From assembly GCA_900543215.1 (NCBI GenBank), contig UQQR01000021.1:1-26746 (forward strand): a DNA stretch of 26,746 nucleotides, in the 5' to 3' direction. A program made the position numbers and the translations under genes. Of this stretch, positions 8,517 to 17,674 are shown in pieces. How positions within the stretch are numbered: position 1 is the first letter of the stretch; each line of letters begins with the position of its first letter. The notes beneath the pieces are model-generated. The model was not told where the DNA came from and made no database searches. It saw only the letters and a list, made by a program, of their open reading frames with translations. This stretch comes from an uncultured Oscillospiraceae bacterium. GTDB taxonomy: Bacteria > Bacillota > Clostridia > Oscillospirales > Acutalibacteraceae.

Positions 8517-9613
8517 CAATCTATTTATTATTAATTCTAAGCATTATTTTTCTAATGCTTTTAGATAGAAACAAAAGATATTTAATATCCGATGAAAAAA
8601 GAAGCAATCGCATTTTACTTTTTTCGTTTATCTTAATTTATTTAATTTGCATATTAAGAGACCCATCTGTAGGCCGTGATATACCTGGATATAAGTATAT
8701 TTATGAAGAAACCGCAAAAATATCTTGGAAAGATTTTGATTATGTATACTTTGAGCACGGTTATGTATTCCTTATGAAAATCTGCAATAAATTAGGCATT
8801 TCATTCCAAGGCTTTTTTGCAGTTGCTTATGCAATTATACTCTATCCGATTTATCTTTTTATTAAAAAGTATTCAACCGACAAGTTGTTTTCGGCTCTTA
8901 TATATATTTGTTATATATTATTTGAATTTAACTTGACAGGTCTTAGGCAGGCAATAGCTATTTCTATTGTGCTTTTGGCATTTATTGCATTGCTTGAATC
9001 ACGCAAATTCCCCAAAATTCTATATGTATTGTTGGTACTCATCGCTGCATCGTTCCATAAAAGTGCTTATATTGCATTGGTGTTTTTGCCGGTTGTATGG
9101 ATAAAATCCATTTCGTTTTATACAATAACCATGGCGTTTGGTACCGTCTTTAGTCTTTTTTCAAGAAGATATCTGTTTTCCTATATAAAAGAACTATTCG
9201 GAAAAGAATCATTTTCGGTTAATGCAGGGTTGCATATAGGCGGAAATATCCTATTTATGCTTGCTGTTTGTATTTTGGGATTATATTTTAACAATATACG
9301 ATACTGCGTTTCAGAAAATGATTTGATTAAAAAAATCGAATCGACTGATTCCGATAGATTTATGCTTAAGTGTTTTATGTTCGGTATTGTTTTAGCTGTA
9401 TTTTTCGGGGAAGAAACCTCGGCACGAAGTTTTATGTTTTTCAGTCAATCAATGATGATTTTAATACCGAACCTGTCCTTGAAATTTGATAAAAAGAGTG
9501 TTTTTGCCGTAAAAATCGTATTTATTGTTTTCTTTATTATTTTCTTTTATTTTAACACTCTTAAAGCAAATAATTTTGATATTGTTCCCTATAGATTTTT
9601 TTGGAATACATAA
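8513..9613 (+). CDS. epsG: EpsG/Wzy-type polysaccharide polymerase
   Basis: A 366 aa membrane protein with about ten hydrophobic segments that matches the EpsG family of Wzy-like polymerases, which join repeat units outside the membrane. Diagnostic features: RDPSVGRDIPGYKYIYE (about 49-65) after the first segments, FEHGYVFLMKI, and FNLTGLRQAIAISIVLLAF (about 141-159), the loop-plus-helix that marks this family, then SFHKSAYIAL. It starts at TTG 8513 inside the end of the acyltransferase gene. It is the only polymerase candidate in the window, so together with the flippase at 12223 it fixes the pathway as Wzx/Wzy-dependent rather than ABC-transporter-dependent. Confidence 0.85.
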   Translation: MTIYLLLILSIIFLMLLDRNKRYLISDEKRSNRILLFSFILIYLICILRDPSVGRDIPGYKYIYEETAKISWKDFDYVYFEHGYVFLMKICNKLGISFQGFFAVAYAIILYPIYLFIKKYSTDKLFSALIYICYILFEFNLTGLRQAIAISIVLLAFIALLESRKFPKILYVLLVLIAASFHKSAYIALVFLPVVWIKSISFYTITMAFGTVFSLFSRRYLFSYIKELFGKESFSVNAGLHIGGNILFMLAVCILGLYFNNIRYCVSENDLIKKIESTDSDRFMLKCFMFGIVLAVFFGEETSARSFMFFSQSMMILIPNLSLKFDKKSVFAVKIVFIVFFIIFFYFNTLKANNFDIVPYRFFWNT

Positions 9614-9642
9614 AATAAATTTTTATGTTAAGGAGTTAAAAA

Positions 9643-10926
9643 ATGCGAATATTATGGGTTTCAAATTCACCTATCGGACCGGCAGCCGATATACTAAATG
9701 AAAATTATCAAGGATCAAGCGGCGGTTGGATTCAAACTGAATACGATAAAATTGAAAAAACAAATACAGAATTTTTCTTTTTGAGCACACTGTCAAGTGT
9801 TAAAAAAGGTGAATTACTTAAAAAATCAAACAATAAGGGTACGCTTTATTGCTTGCCTACACCGCGTTTACAGTATGGAATAATTCCAAAACAAAAGGTT
9901 GTTTCACAGCTCGAAAATATCATCTGTGAAATAAATCCCGATATTATACAAATATGGGGAACAGAAACATGGCTTTCATACGCCGTTTCGCTTTGTTCGG
10001 AATCGGTTCCCAAGGTGATTTTTATTCAGGGCTTAATAGGAATGCATCAGCGTTACTTGGGCGGATATTTCGGCAATATGCCGGAAGATAACAGCTATAA
10101 AAGCAGCGACTCATTGATTGCAAACGTCAAAAGCATTATCCGCACCGTACAGTTTAAAAAACAAGCGAAAATTGAAGAAAAGACTTTGTGTAATTGCAGA
10201 AATGCTATTGTAGATAATGATTTTACAAAGGCTTACTGTAATTCTTTATCGCCCGTCATAAATTGTTTTGAACATAAATTAGAAGCAAATAAAGAATTTT
10301 TTGCGAAGCGTTGGAAGCTTGAAAATTGTATAAAGCATACTGTTTTTACCGTATACGGCGGGTCTGCTGAAAAGGGAACGCAAAATCTTTTAAAGGCATT
10401 AAGCATTGTAAAGAAAAGCATTTCGGATGTGCGGCTTATTATTCCGGGACCGTACAATATTAAGGATGACGGAAAGCTTGCGGATAATAAACAAGACGCT
10501 TTTCAAACAGTGCTCAAAAATATGATAAATTCACTTGATTTAAATGAAAATGTGAAATTTGCAGGTAAGCTCAGTCCGAAACAAATGTCAAGCGAAATGG
10601 AAAAAGCAAACATTTTTGTAAATCCATCGTGTATGGAGGTTCATGCACTTTCGTTAAGGGAAGCTATGACGGTTGGGGTACCTTGCATCTCTTCAATGTG
10701 CGGTTCTGTAAACAGCTATTTAAAAAATGGATATAACGGATATATTTACAGATACGAAGAATACGAGGTGTTGGCTTTTTATTTGAAAAGATTGCTTGAA
10801 AACCCAGGTATACAAAAGGAGTTTTCCGAAAACTCTTATAACTCAATGCGAGATAATAGCGATAATTCTTTAACGCTTGAGGAAATTTATAATGAACTAA
10901 TAACTAACAATAAAATCGGGCGGTAA
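9643..10926 (+). CDS. Family 4 glycosyltransferase (GT-B)
   Basis: A 427 aa retaining GT-B enzyme. The N-terminal domain begins MRILWVSNSPIGPAADIL and has a glycine-serine acceptor loop (GSSGGWIQ, about 25-32). The C-terminal domain shows VFTVYGGSAEKGTQNLLKAL and LIIPGPY, then FVNPSCMEVHALSLREAMTVGVPCIS, which carries an intact EX7E pair (E-VHALSLR-E) and the GvPcI strand of GT4 enzymes. AAGGAG lies about nine bases before the ATG. A 29-base gap after the polymerase is the largest spacing in this part of the operon. It likely adds an internal sugar of the repeat unit; donor unknown. Confidence 0.88.
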   Translation: MRILWVSNSPIGPAADILNENYQGSSGGWIQTEYDKIEKTNTEFFFLSTLSSVKKGELLKKSNNKGTLYCLPTPRLQYGIIPKQKVVSQLENIICEINPDIIQIWGTETWLSYAVSLCSESVPKVIFIQGLIGMHQRYLGGYFGNMPEDNSYKSSDSLIANVKSIIRTVQFKKQAKIEEKTLCNCRNAIVDNDFTKAYCNSLSPVINCFEHKLEANKEFFAKRWKLENCIKHTVFTVYGGSAEKGTQNLLKALSIVKKSISDVRLIIPGPYNIKDDGKLADNKQDAFQTVLKNMINSLDLNENVKFAGKLSPKQMSSEMEKANIFVNPSCMEVHALSLREAMTVGVPCISSMCGSVNSYLKNGYNGYIYRYEEYEVLAFYLKRLLENPGIQKEFSENSYNSMRDNSDNSLTLEEIYNELITNNKIGR

Positions 10927-10927
10927 T

Positions 10928-12226
10928 ATGAAAATTATAATTATAAACCATTCTTTTCAAAAACCTGAATTCTATAAGCGATGGCAAATACTTGCGGAAG
11001 CACACAAGGATTTGGATGTTACATTACTTGCTCCTATAAATTGGGAATGGGGCAAAATCAAAACTTTAACATACGGACGCATTGATGACATAAAGGGTAA
11101 GGCAGTTGAAAAGCCCAATTTCCATATTCATTTAATAAAAACCAAAGATGAAATTATGGGCGAATACAGCTCAGACGATATGGAAAAAGAAATTCTTGAT
11201 ATAAAGCCTGATATAACATATTTTATCGGTGGGTATACTGCTTATCCTCTTATGCAGATAATACGGCTCAGAAAGCATAACAATAAACTGAAAAATATGA
11301 AAATTATTGCTTTCACTATGCGTGGGCATACTCCTGCAATTGATTTTAAAAAAGATGAAAAAGGTATAAAAAAATATATAAATACTTTTGGCAAGTATTG
11401 TATTTTGGCTCCCCGTTTAAGGCTCTTTAAAAAAGAGTGCGACGCAGTATTTTGCCATTATCCCGCTGCATTGGAGGCGTTTAGAAAAGAGGGATATAAA
11501 AAGCCTGTCTATATGCAAACTCAGGTCGGCGTTGATCCGGATATTTTTTATCCGAATGAGAATTCAAGAAAGAAAATTCGTGAAAAATACAATATCGGAG
11601 ACGCTTTTCTCTTCGGCAGCGCTTCAAGATTCCATTATTCAAAAGGTTTAAGCGAGGTTATAAAAGCATTACCCGAAAACGGCAACTGGAAATATCTTAT
11701 GATGGGTTGGGGCCGCGATGATGAGGTTGAGAAAATCAAATCCGAAATTCATGAGCGCGGTCTTGATGAAAAGATAATACTCACGGGATATATTGATAAC
11801 TGGACCGATATGGCGGAGCATTGGAATGCGCTTGACTGCGCCGTTCATACGCCGTTAACCACACTCAGATGGGAGGAGACCTTTTCACTTGCACTTGTTC
11901 AGGCTATGATTACAGGGCTGCCCGTTATAGGAAGCTCTTCCGGTTCCGTACCGTATCAAATAGGGCCTGAAGGTATAGTTGTTCCGGAAGGTGATATCGC
12001 TTCGCTGAACGCAAAGATGGTTGAATTGATGAGTAATCCTATCTTATGTAAGGAGGTAGGAAATAAAATGCGGAAAAGAGCGCTTGAATGCTTTAATATA
12101 TACCATCTTGACGAATTATTTTACTTTACAATTAAGGATATTATGAACGGCGTTTATGATGAGAGCAAGGTAGATATGGCTGAGTATAAAACTTTTAATG
12201 CGTATTATGAAAGAGAAAAAGCATGA
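10928..12226 (+). CDS. Family 4 glycosyltransferase with altered EX7E
   Basis: A 432 aa GT-B enzyme of GT4 type. MKIIIINHSFQKPEFYKRW begins the acceptor domain; FLFGSASRFHYSKGLSEVIKAL and KYLMMGWGRDDE mark the donor domain, and IILTGYIDNWTDMAEHWNALDCAVHTPL follows in family order. In the catalytic block, EETFSLALVQAMITGLPVIGS, the second glutamate of EX7E is glutamine (E-TFSLALV-Q). The gene begins one base after the previous stop and ends in a four-base ATGA overlap with the flippase gene, so it is tightly coupled. The substitution may change activity or simply be a subfamily feature. Confidence 0.85.
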   Translation: MKIIIINHSFQKPEFYKRWQILAEAHKDLDVTLLAPINWEWGKIKTLTYGRIDDIKGKAVEKPNFHIHLIKTKDEIMGEYSSDDMEKEILDIKPDITYFIGGYTAYPLMQIIRLRKHNNKLKNMKIIAFTMRGHTPAIDFKKDEKGIKKYINTFGKYCILAPRLRLFKKECDAVFCHYPAALEAFRKEGYKKPVYMQTQVGVDPDIFYPNENSRKKIREKYNIGDAFLFGSASRFHYSKGLSEVIKALPENGNWKYLMMGWGRDDEVEKIKSEIHERGLDEKIILTGYIDNWTDMAEHWNALDCAVHTPLTTLRWEETFSLALVQAMITGLPVIGSSSGSVPYQIGPEGIVVPEGDIASLNAKMVELMSNPILCKEVGNKMRKRALECFNIYHLDELFYFTIKDIMNGVYDESKVDMAEYKTFNAYYEREKA

Positions 12227-13755
12227 ATCAAAAAAGAAGCGGAATTTTAATAAGATATTTAAATATAATTATTGACTTTTTTATAGCTATATTCTTTACT
12301 CCTTTCATTCTTCGTATGTTAGGTGAAGCCGAATACGGATTATATCGAATTGTTCAATCCTTTGCCGGACAGCTAAGTGTAATGTCGTTTGGAATAGCTA
12401 CCTTAGTAGCAAGAAACATAGTTCGTTATGATACTCTTAAGGAAAGGGAAAAGAAAGAAAATTTTCTCGGCACTGCTGCCGTCACATCAGTCCTGTTAGC
12501 AATATTGGTTTTTGCAGTCGGTTTTGTACTTTCGTTTGGAATTGAGCCGCTGTTTGACCGCACACTGTCTGCTGGAGAACTTTCATTGGCAAAAAAACTT
12601 TATTGGATATTGATTGCAAATATGGCTATAACAATTCTTACGGATATGGCCACCGGCATTTTAGTGGGACATGAAAAGTTTTTTGCCCAAAATATTTTTA
12701 TCACAATAAAACAACTGTGCAGAATATTGATGATTTTTATTCTGCTTAATTTCGGATTTGGCTCACTTGCAATTGTATGCTCGGATTTTTTGTTATCGTT
12801 TTTGCTAATGATAATTGAATATTTTTATGGTTTTCTAAATCTTAAAGAGCGTATAAAATTCTATTGCTTTGACAAAGAAGAATTAAAAATTTCCCTTACG
12901 TTTTCTTTTGCAATATTCTTGCAAGCCATTGTTAATCAGGTTAATCAAAATCTTGACAGTGTTATTTTAGGCGCTCTTACTTCAACAGAAACTGTAACTA
13001 TGTATTCTGTTGCATTAAGCCTTTTTACAATGTTTAACAGTATTACCATGGTTTTCGGAACTGTATTTGTGCCCAAGGCCACCAAAATGATAACTACGGG
13101 TGCAACAGGAGAGCAATTAACCGATTTGGTAATAAAGCCCGGCCGTTTTGCATTGATGGTCGGAAACTTAATTATTACGGGATTTATTATTTTTGGCAAG
13201 GAGTTTATTGGATATTGGGTTGGAACACAATATGATAAGGCATATTTGGTGGCAATAATCCTAATGATACCCGGCATTCTACCACTGATACAAAATGTAA
13301 CAAATGCCATTTTAGACGCTATGATGAAACGACTTGGCAGAACAATAATACTATTTTCCATGGCATTAATCAACATTATTGTTTCTATTATACTTGTAAC
13401 AAAAATCGGATATTTGGGTGCCGCTATAGGTACGGCGTTTTCCTACATTGTCGGTTATATTGTTTTTTTGAATATTCATCTTAAGAAAGTTACCGGAATG
13501 AATATTATTAGAATGTATAAAGAGATTTTCTCACGAATTGCAATTACAGCCGTTTTATGCCTTGCAATAGGTTTTTCATTACATTTTTGGAATTCCGATT
13601 CAATTATTATAATGGGAATTAAAATATTATTATATACGGGATTTTACAGCATTGCTACATATGCATTTGCAATGAATAATAATGAGAAAGCAATAGTTAA
13701 AGAAATAGTTAAAGAAATAGTATATAACATATTACCCAAGAGGCGAAAATCATGA
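12223..13755 (+). CDS. wzx: Wzx-type polysaccharide repeat-unit flippase
   Basis: A 510 aa membrane protein with about 12-14 hydrophobic segments and the polysaccharide-export (MATE-like/MVF) layout. The N-terminus GILIRYLNIIIDFFIAIFFTPFILRMLGEAEYGLYRIVQS is the typical first helix pair and GEAEYGLY loop. It should move the undecaprenyl-linked repeat unit across the membrane to the EpsG polymerase. ATGA overlaps join it to the glycosyltransferase before and the acetyltransferase after. Near the 3' end a 12-base direct repeat (13692-13721) encodes IVKE twice. Composition is AT-rich like the rest of the central block. Confidence 0.92.
   Translation: MNQKRSGILIRYLNIIIDFFIAIFFTPFILRMLGEAEYGLYRIVQSFAGQLSVMSFGIATLVARNIVRYDTLKEREKKENFLGTAAVTSVLLAILVFAVGFVLSFGIEPLFDRTLSAGELSLAKKLYWILIANMAITILTDMATGILVGHEKFFAQNIFITIKQLCRILMIFILLNFGFGSLAIVCSDFLLSFLLMIIEYFYGFLNLKERIKFYCFDKEELKISLTFSFAIFLQAIVNQVNQNLDSVILGALTSTETVTMYSVALSLFTMFNSITMVFGTVFVPKATKMITTGATGEQLTDLVIKPGRFALMVGNLIITGFIIFGKEFIGYWVGTQYDKAYLVAIILMIPGILPLIQNVTNAILDAMMKRLGRTIILFSMALINIIVSIILVTKIGYLGAAIGTAFSYIVGYIVFLNIHLKKVTGMNIIRMYKEIFSRIAITAVLCLAIGFSLHFWNSDSIIIMGIKILLYTGFYSIATYAFAMNNNEKAIVKEIVKEIVYNILPKRRKS
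13692..13721 (+). repeat. 12-base tandem repeat in wzx
   Basis: AATAGTTAAAGA occurs twice in tandem followed by a half copy. It adds an in-frame IVKE repeat near the C-terminus of the flippase. Confidence 0.8.
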
Positions 13756-14237
13756 AGAAAATACTTTCTTTTGTTAAAAACAAATTCAGCTTATGTAAAT
13801 TGAAATTACATAGCAAAATTCAATTGAGAAATGTAAAAAAAGGAAAAAACAACAATGTTTTTGGTAGTATAGATATTATATGTCCAAAAAACCTGTCTGT
13901 CGAAAGTGATTGTTCCTTTAACCATGGCGTATATATAAATGCAATAAATCCAATAACATTGGGAAAAGATGTTACACTTTCTGCCGGTTCAAAATTGATT
14001 TCTACCGGCATAGATTACAAAAATTGGATAAACGGACAAAAAAATCATTTGAAAAATAGCGGAATCCAAATAGGTAATCATGTTTGGCTCGGTGCAAATT
14101 CAATGGTATTATCAGATGTTAAAATTTCCAGTGAATACATTATTATTGCTGCCAATTCAGTTGTGACCTCTGATGTAGAAGATAGTTATGTTGTCCTTGC
14201 GGGAACTCCTGCGAAGATTATTAAATATTTGAAATGA
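13752..14237 (+). CDS. Hexapeptide-repeat (left-handed beta-helix) O-acetyltransferase
   Basis: A 161 aa protein of the WbbJ/NodL-like acetyltransferase family, expected to use acetyl-CoA to acetylate a sugar of the repeat unit in the cytoplasm. Hexapeptide-type repeats are visible from about residue 50 on. The ISTGIDYKNWINGQKNHLKNSGIQIGNHVWLGANSMVLSDVKISSEYII run shows the catalytic-type loop and the IGNHVWLGAN turn, and VVTSDVEDSYVVLAGTPAKII is the usual end. The expected histidine just after the D-x-x loop region is not in its commonest setting, though H97 in NHLKN and H107 in NHVW are candidates. It is not PglD-like. It overlaps the flippase stop by four bases. Confidence 0.82.
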   Translation: MKKILSFVKNKFSLCKLKLHSKIQLRNVKKGKNNNVFGSIDIICPKNLSVESDCSFNHGVYINAINPITLGKDVTLSAGSKLISTGIDYKNWINGQKNHLKNSGIQIGNHVWLGANSMVLSDVKISSEYIIIAANSVVTSDVEDSYVVLAGTPAKIIKYLK

Positions 14238-14253
14238 AGAAAGGAAAATACAT

Positions 14254-15294
14254 ATGTCTTTATTCAAAAACAAAACCTTAATGATAACCGGCGGAACGGG
14301 GTCGTTCGGCAATGCTGTACTTAACCGTTTTCTTAATACGGATATAGGAGAAATCCGAATCTTTTCAAGAGACGAGAAAAAGCAGGACGATATGCGCCAC
14401 GAGTTTCAGGCGAAAATGCCCGAAGCTGCAGACAAAATTAAGTTTTACATAGGCGACGTAAGGGATCTGCAGTCGGTTAAAAATGCTATGCACGGAGTAG
14501 ACTATATATTCCATGCGGCGGCTTTAAAGCAGGTGCCTTCCTGCGAGTTTTTCCCTATGGAGGCTGTACGCACTAACATTATCGGAACGGATAATGTCAT
14601 TACCGCTGCTATTGATGAGGGTGTGGAAAGTGTAATTTGTTTATCAACAGATAAAGCCGCCTACCCCATAAACGCTATGGGAATTACTAAAGCAGTTGAA
14701 GAAAAGGTTGCCGTTGCAAGGTCAAGGAATTCGGGTAAAACCAAAATTTGCTGTACCCGTTACGGAAATGTTATGTGCTCAAGAGGGTCGGTAATTCCCC
14801 TTTGGATTGACCAGATTAAAAACGGTCAGCCAATAACCATAACAGAGCCTACAATGACCCGCTTTATAATGTCGCTTGAGGAAGCTGTTGACCTTGTTCT
14901 TTTCGCATTCGAACACGGCGAAAACGGAGATTTGCTTATACAAAAAGCCCCTGCCTGCACGATAGAAACACAGGCAAAGGCAGTTTGCGAGCTGTTCGGC
15001 GGAAATACTGACGACATAAAGGTTATAGGTATCCGCCACGGCGAGAAGATGTATGAAACACTGCTCACCAACGAGGAATGTGCAAAGGCCGTGGATATGG
15101 GAGATTTCTACCGTGTTCCTGCCGACAACAGAGGGCTTAATTACGATAAGTATTTTAATGAGGGCGACGAAAACCGTAATACAATTACGGAATTTAACTC
15201 CCATAACACCAAACTGCTGAATGTGGAAGAAACAAAAGAAAAAATAGCCTCACTTGCATATATCAAAGAAAGACTCTGCGAATTTAATTTATAA
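14254..15294 (+). CDS. capE: UDP-GlcNAc 4,6-dehydratase/5-epimerase (CapE-like)
   Basis: A 346 aa short-chain dehydrogenase-type enzyme that opens UDP-L-FucNAc synthesis by converting UDP-GlcNAc to the 4-keto-6-deoxy-L-arabino sugar. GGTGSFG (13-19) binds the cofactor and FHAAALKQVPSCEFFP (86-101) is the family block. The catalytic motif is CLSTDKAAYPINAMGITK, where methionine (M142) stands in the usual tyrosine position and K146 is the lysine. The MxxxK form is known from S. aureus CapE and separates it from PseB, which keeps tyrosine. capF and capG follow within the operon, with one extra gene between each pair. AGAAAGG precedes the ATG by nine bases. Composition here is visibly less AT-rich than the preceding genes. 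Confidence 0.9.
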   Translation: MSLFKNKTLMITGGTGSFGNAVLNRFLNTDIGEIRIFSRDEKKQDDMRHEFQAKMPEAADKIKFYIGDVRDLQSVKNAMHGVDYIFHAAALKQVPSCEFFPMEAVRTNIIGTDNVITAAIDEGVESVICLSTDKAAYPINAMGITKAVEEKVAVARSRNSGKTKICCTRYGNVMCSRGSVIPLWIDQIKNGQPITITEPTMTRFIMSLEEAVDLVLFAFEHGENGDLLIQKAPACTIETQAKAVCELFGGNTDDIKVIGIRHGEKMYETLLTNEECAKAVDMGDFYRVPADNRGLNYDKYFNEGDENRNTITEFNSHNTKLLNVEETKEKIASLAYIKERLCEFNL

Positions 15295-15310
15295 TTCGGA
15301 GCAGATAATA

Positions 15311-16477
15311 ATGAACAAACTTCAAAACGGCATAATAAGCCTTATAAAGGCTGCTATCACAGATAAAAAAGCTGTTTTGTCGGATGACTTTGATTGGGCC
15401 TCAGCCTTAGAGCTTGCAAAAAAACATCAGATAATTCCGCTTGTTTATTATGGTATAATGTATTCGGAAATTGAAGCACCTAAGGATATATTTGCAGAAA
15501 CGGAAAATATATCCTATCAAAGTATGGCCATAAGCCATAATCAGCTTTACGAGCTTGAAAAATTATTCAGAGCGTTTGAGGATAGCGGTATAGAATATAT
15601 GCCTCTTAAGGGGGCGGTTATGAAGAGCTTTTATCCGAAACCCGAAATGAGAACTATGGGAGACGCGGACATACTTATAAAGACGGAACAATATGAGCAA
15701 ATCCGTGTGACAATGCAGGACTTGGGCTTTAATGAAATACTTGAAAGCGACCACGAGCTTGTATGGAATAAAAAGAGTATTCACATTGAGCTTCATAAAC
15801 GGCTTATACCCTCGTACAATAAGGATTACTATGCCTATTACGGCGACGGTTGGGATTTTGCAAAGTCTAAGGGTAAAAGTCGCTTTGAAATGTCCGATGA
15901 AGATACATTCGTATATATCTTCACACACTATGCCAAGCACTACCGTGACGGCGGCATAGGAATACGGCATATAACCGACTTATATATTTACCTGTCTGCC
16001 AAGCCTGATTTAAACAAAGAATATATCGAATCAGGACTTAAAAAGCTGAAGCTGTTTGATTTCTATAATAATACCGTTCACACAATTAATGTTTGGTTTA
16101 ACGGCGAACAGCCCAATACAATGAGCGACTTTATCACCGAAAGAATATTTGAAAGCGGCTCATACGGCACATATGTATCTCATATAATGTCAGGTGCAGT
16201 CAAAGCCTCAAATTCAGGTAGGAATGTCAGATTTAAAAAAATATTTAAGCTTATATTTTTACCGTATGAATATATGAGTCAAAAATATCCCGTGCTTAAA
16301 AAGGCTCCGTTCCTTTTGCCTTTAATGTGGCTTGTAAGAATAGCAGATGTTATCTTTAACAAGCAAGATAAGATAATAAGGCAAAGGAAAGAGCTTGATT
16401 ATATAACAGAGGATAAAATAGCGAAGTATAAAAAGGAACTGAATTTTGTCGGTTTGGATTTCAACTTTAAGGAGTAG
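15311..16477 (+). CDS. Uncharacterised nucleotidyltransferase-fold protein (NTP_transf_5-like), copy 1
   Basis: A 388 aa protein of the family annotated as uncharacterised nucleotidyltransferase (Pfam NTP_transf_5, PF14907). Motifs: YMPLKGAVMKSFYP, RTMGDADILI with the D-x-D metal pair (about residue 122), IHIELH carrying a likely third acidic residue, THYAKHYRD, and GIGIRHITDLYIYL. The C-terminus is hydrophobic and basic (FLLPLMWLVRIADVIF), perhaps membrane-associated. It lies between capE and capF and is a paralogue of the protein at 17671. The ATG at 15311 has CGGAG ahead of it and is preferred over a TTG at 15254 inside capE. The family occurs in capsule loci, but its reaction is unknown to me. 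Confidence 0.75.
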   Translation: MNKLQNGIISLIKAAITDKKAVLSDDFDWASALELAKKHQIIPLVYYGIMYSEIEAPKDIFAETENISYQSMAISHNQLYELEKLFRAFEDSGIEYMPLKGAVMKSFYPKPEMRTMGDADILIKTEQYEQIRVTMQDLGFNEILESDHELVWNKKSIHIELHKRLIPSYNKDYYAYYGDGWDFAKSKGKSRFEMSDEDTFVYIFTHYAKHYRDGGIGIRHITDLYIYLSAKPDLNKEYIESGLKKLKLFDFYNNTVHTINVWFNGEQPNTMSDFITERIFESGSYGTYVSHIMSGAVKASNSGRNVRFKKIFKLIFLPYEYMSQKYPVLKKAPFLLPLMWLVRIADVIFNKQDKIIRQRKELDYITEDKIAKYKKELNFVGLDFNFKE

Positions 16478-16480
16478 AGA

Positions 16481-17674
16481 ATGAGAATACTTGTAACAGG
16501 CGCCAAAGGCTTTGTGGGGAAAAACCTTTGTGCGGCGCTTAAAAACATCCGTGATAATAAAGACAGAACACGGGATATTAAAATAGACGAAATTTTTGAA
16601 TACGATATAGATACCGAAAAGGAAATGCTTGACGGCTTTTGCGAAAAGGCGGACTTTGTGTTTAACCTTGCCGGTGTAAACCGACCGAAGGAAACTACCG
16701 AGTTTATGGAGGGCAATTTCGGCTTCGCCTCTACCCTGCTTGATACTCTTAAAAAGCACAACAACAGATGCCCTGTAATGCTGTCTTCCTCTATTCAGGC
16801 AACCCTTATAGGACGGTATGACAGCGATTACGGCAGGAGCAAAAAGATGGGCGAAGACCTGTTCTTTAAATATGCCGAGGAAACGGGAGCTAAGGTGCTT
16901 GTATACCGTTTTCCCAACCTTTTCGGCAAATGGTGCAGACCGAACTATAACAGCGCCGTTGCTACCTTCTGCAACAATATGGCAAACGATTTGCCGATTA
17001 CCGTAAACGACCGTAATACAGAGCTTGAGCTTTTATACATAGACGATTTGGTTGCCGAAATGCTTGACGCCCTTGAAGCAAAGGAGCATCACTGCGAGTT
17101 TGACGGCATTAACACCGTAATTACCGAAAATGGAAAATACTGTGCCGTTCCGACTACCCATAAGGTCACCCTCGGTGAAATTGTAGATTTGCTTGAAAGC
17201 TTTAAAAATCAACCGAAAAGCTTAATAATGCCCGAAATACCGAATAATTCATTCGCTAAAAAGCTGTATTCAACCTATCTTTCATATTTGCCGAAAGAAA
17301 AGGTAAGCTTTCCGCTTAAAATGAATATTGACGACAGAGGGAGCTTTACAGAACTGCTTAAAACAGAAAACTGCGGACAGTTCTCGGTTAACATTTCAAA
17401 ACCCGGAATTACCAAAGGTCAGCACTGGCACAATTCAAAATGGGAGTTTTTTATTGTGGTATCGGGTCACGGACTGATTGAAGAACGCAAAATCGGCAGT
17501 GACGAGGTACTTCGCTTTGAGGTTACGGGTGACAAACAAGAGGCAATACATATGCTCCCCGGTTACACCCACAATATAATAAATCTTTCCGATACGGAAA
17601 ACTTGGTAACCCTTATGTGGGCAAATGAGCAATTTGACCCGAATCACCCCGACACATTTTTCGAGAAAGTATGA
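16481..17674 (+). CDS. capF: CapF: bifunctional UDP-sugar 3-epimerase/4-reductase with cupin
   Basis: A 397 aa two-domain enzyme for the second step to UDP-L-FucNAc. The N-terminal Rossmann domain has TGAKGFVG (6-13) and YGRSK (Y117, K121); it reduces the 4-keto group with NADPH. The C-terminal cupin domain (about 275-397) has GQHWHNSKWEFFIVVSG (313-329) with the zinc-binding HWH and a later histidine in MLPGYTHN (H364); in S. aureus CapF the cupin does the C3 epimerisation. Length and domain order match the family. It starts three bases after the previous stop and overlaps the next gene by four bases (ATGA). Confidence 0.93.
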   Translation: MRILVTGAKGFVGKNLCAALKNIRDNKDRTRDIKIDEIFEYDIDTEKEMLDGFCEKADFVFNLAGVNRPKETTEFMEGNFGFASTLLDTLKKHNNRCPVMLSSSIQATLIGRYDSDYGRSKKMGEDLFFKYAEETGAKVLVYRFPNLFGKWCRPNYNSAVATFCNNMANDLPITVNDRNTELELLYIDDLVAEMLDALEAKEHHCEFDGINTVITENGKYCAVPTTHKVTLGEIVDLLESFKNQPKSLIMPEIPNNSFAKKLYSTYLSYLPKEKVSFPLKMNIDDRGSFTELLKTENCGQFSVNISKPGITKGQHWHNSKWEFFIVVSGHGLIEERKIGSDEVLRFEVTGDKQEAIHMLPGYTHNIINLSDTENLVTLMWANEQFDPNHPDTFFEKV

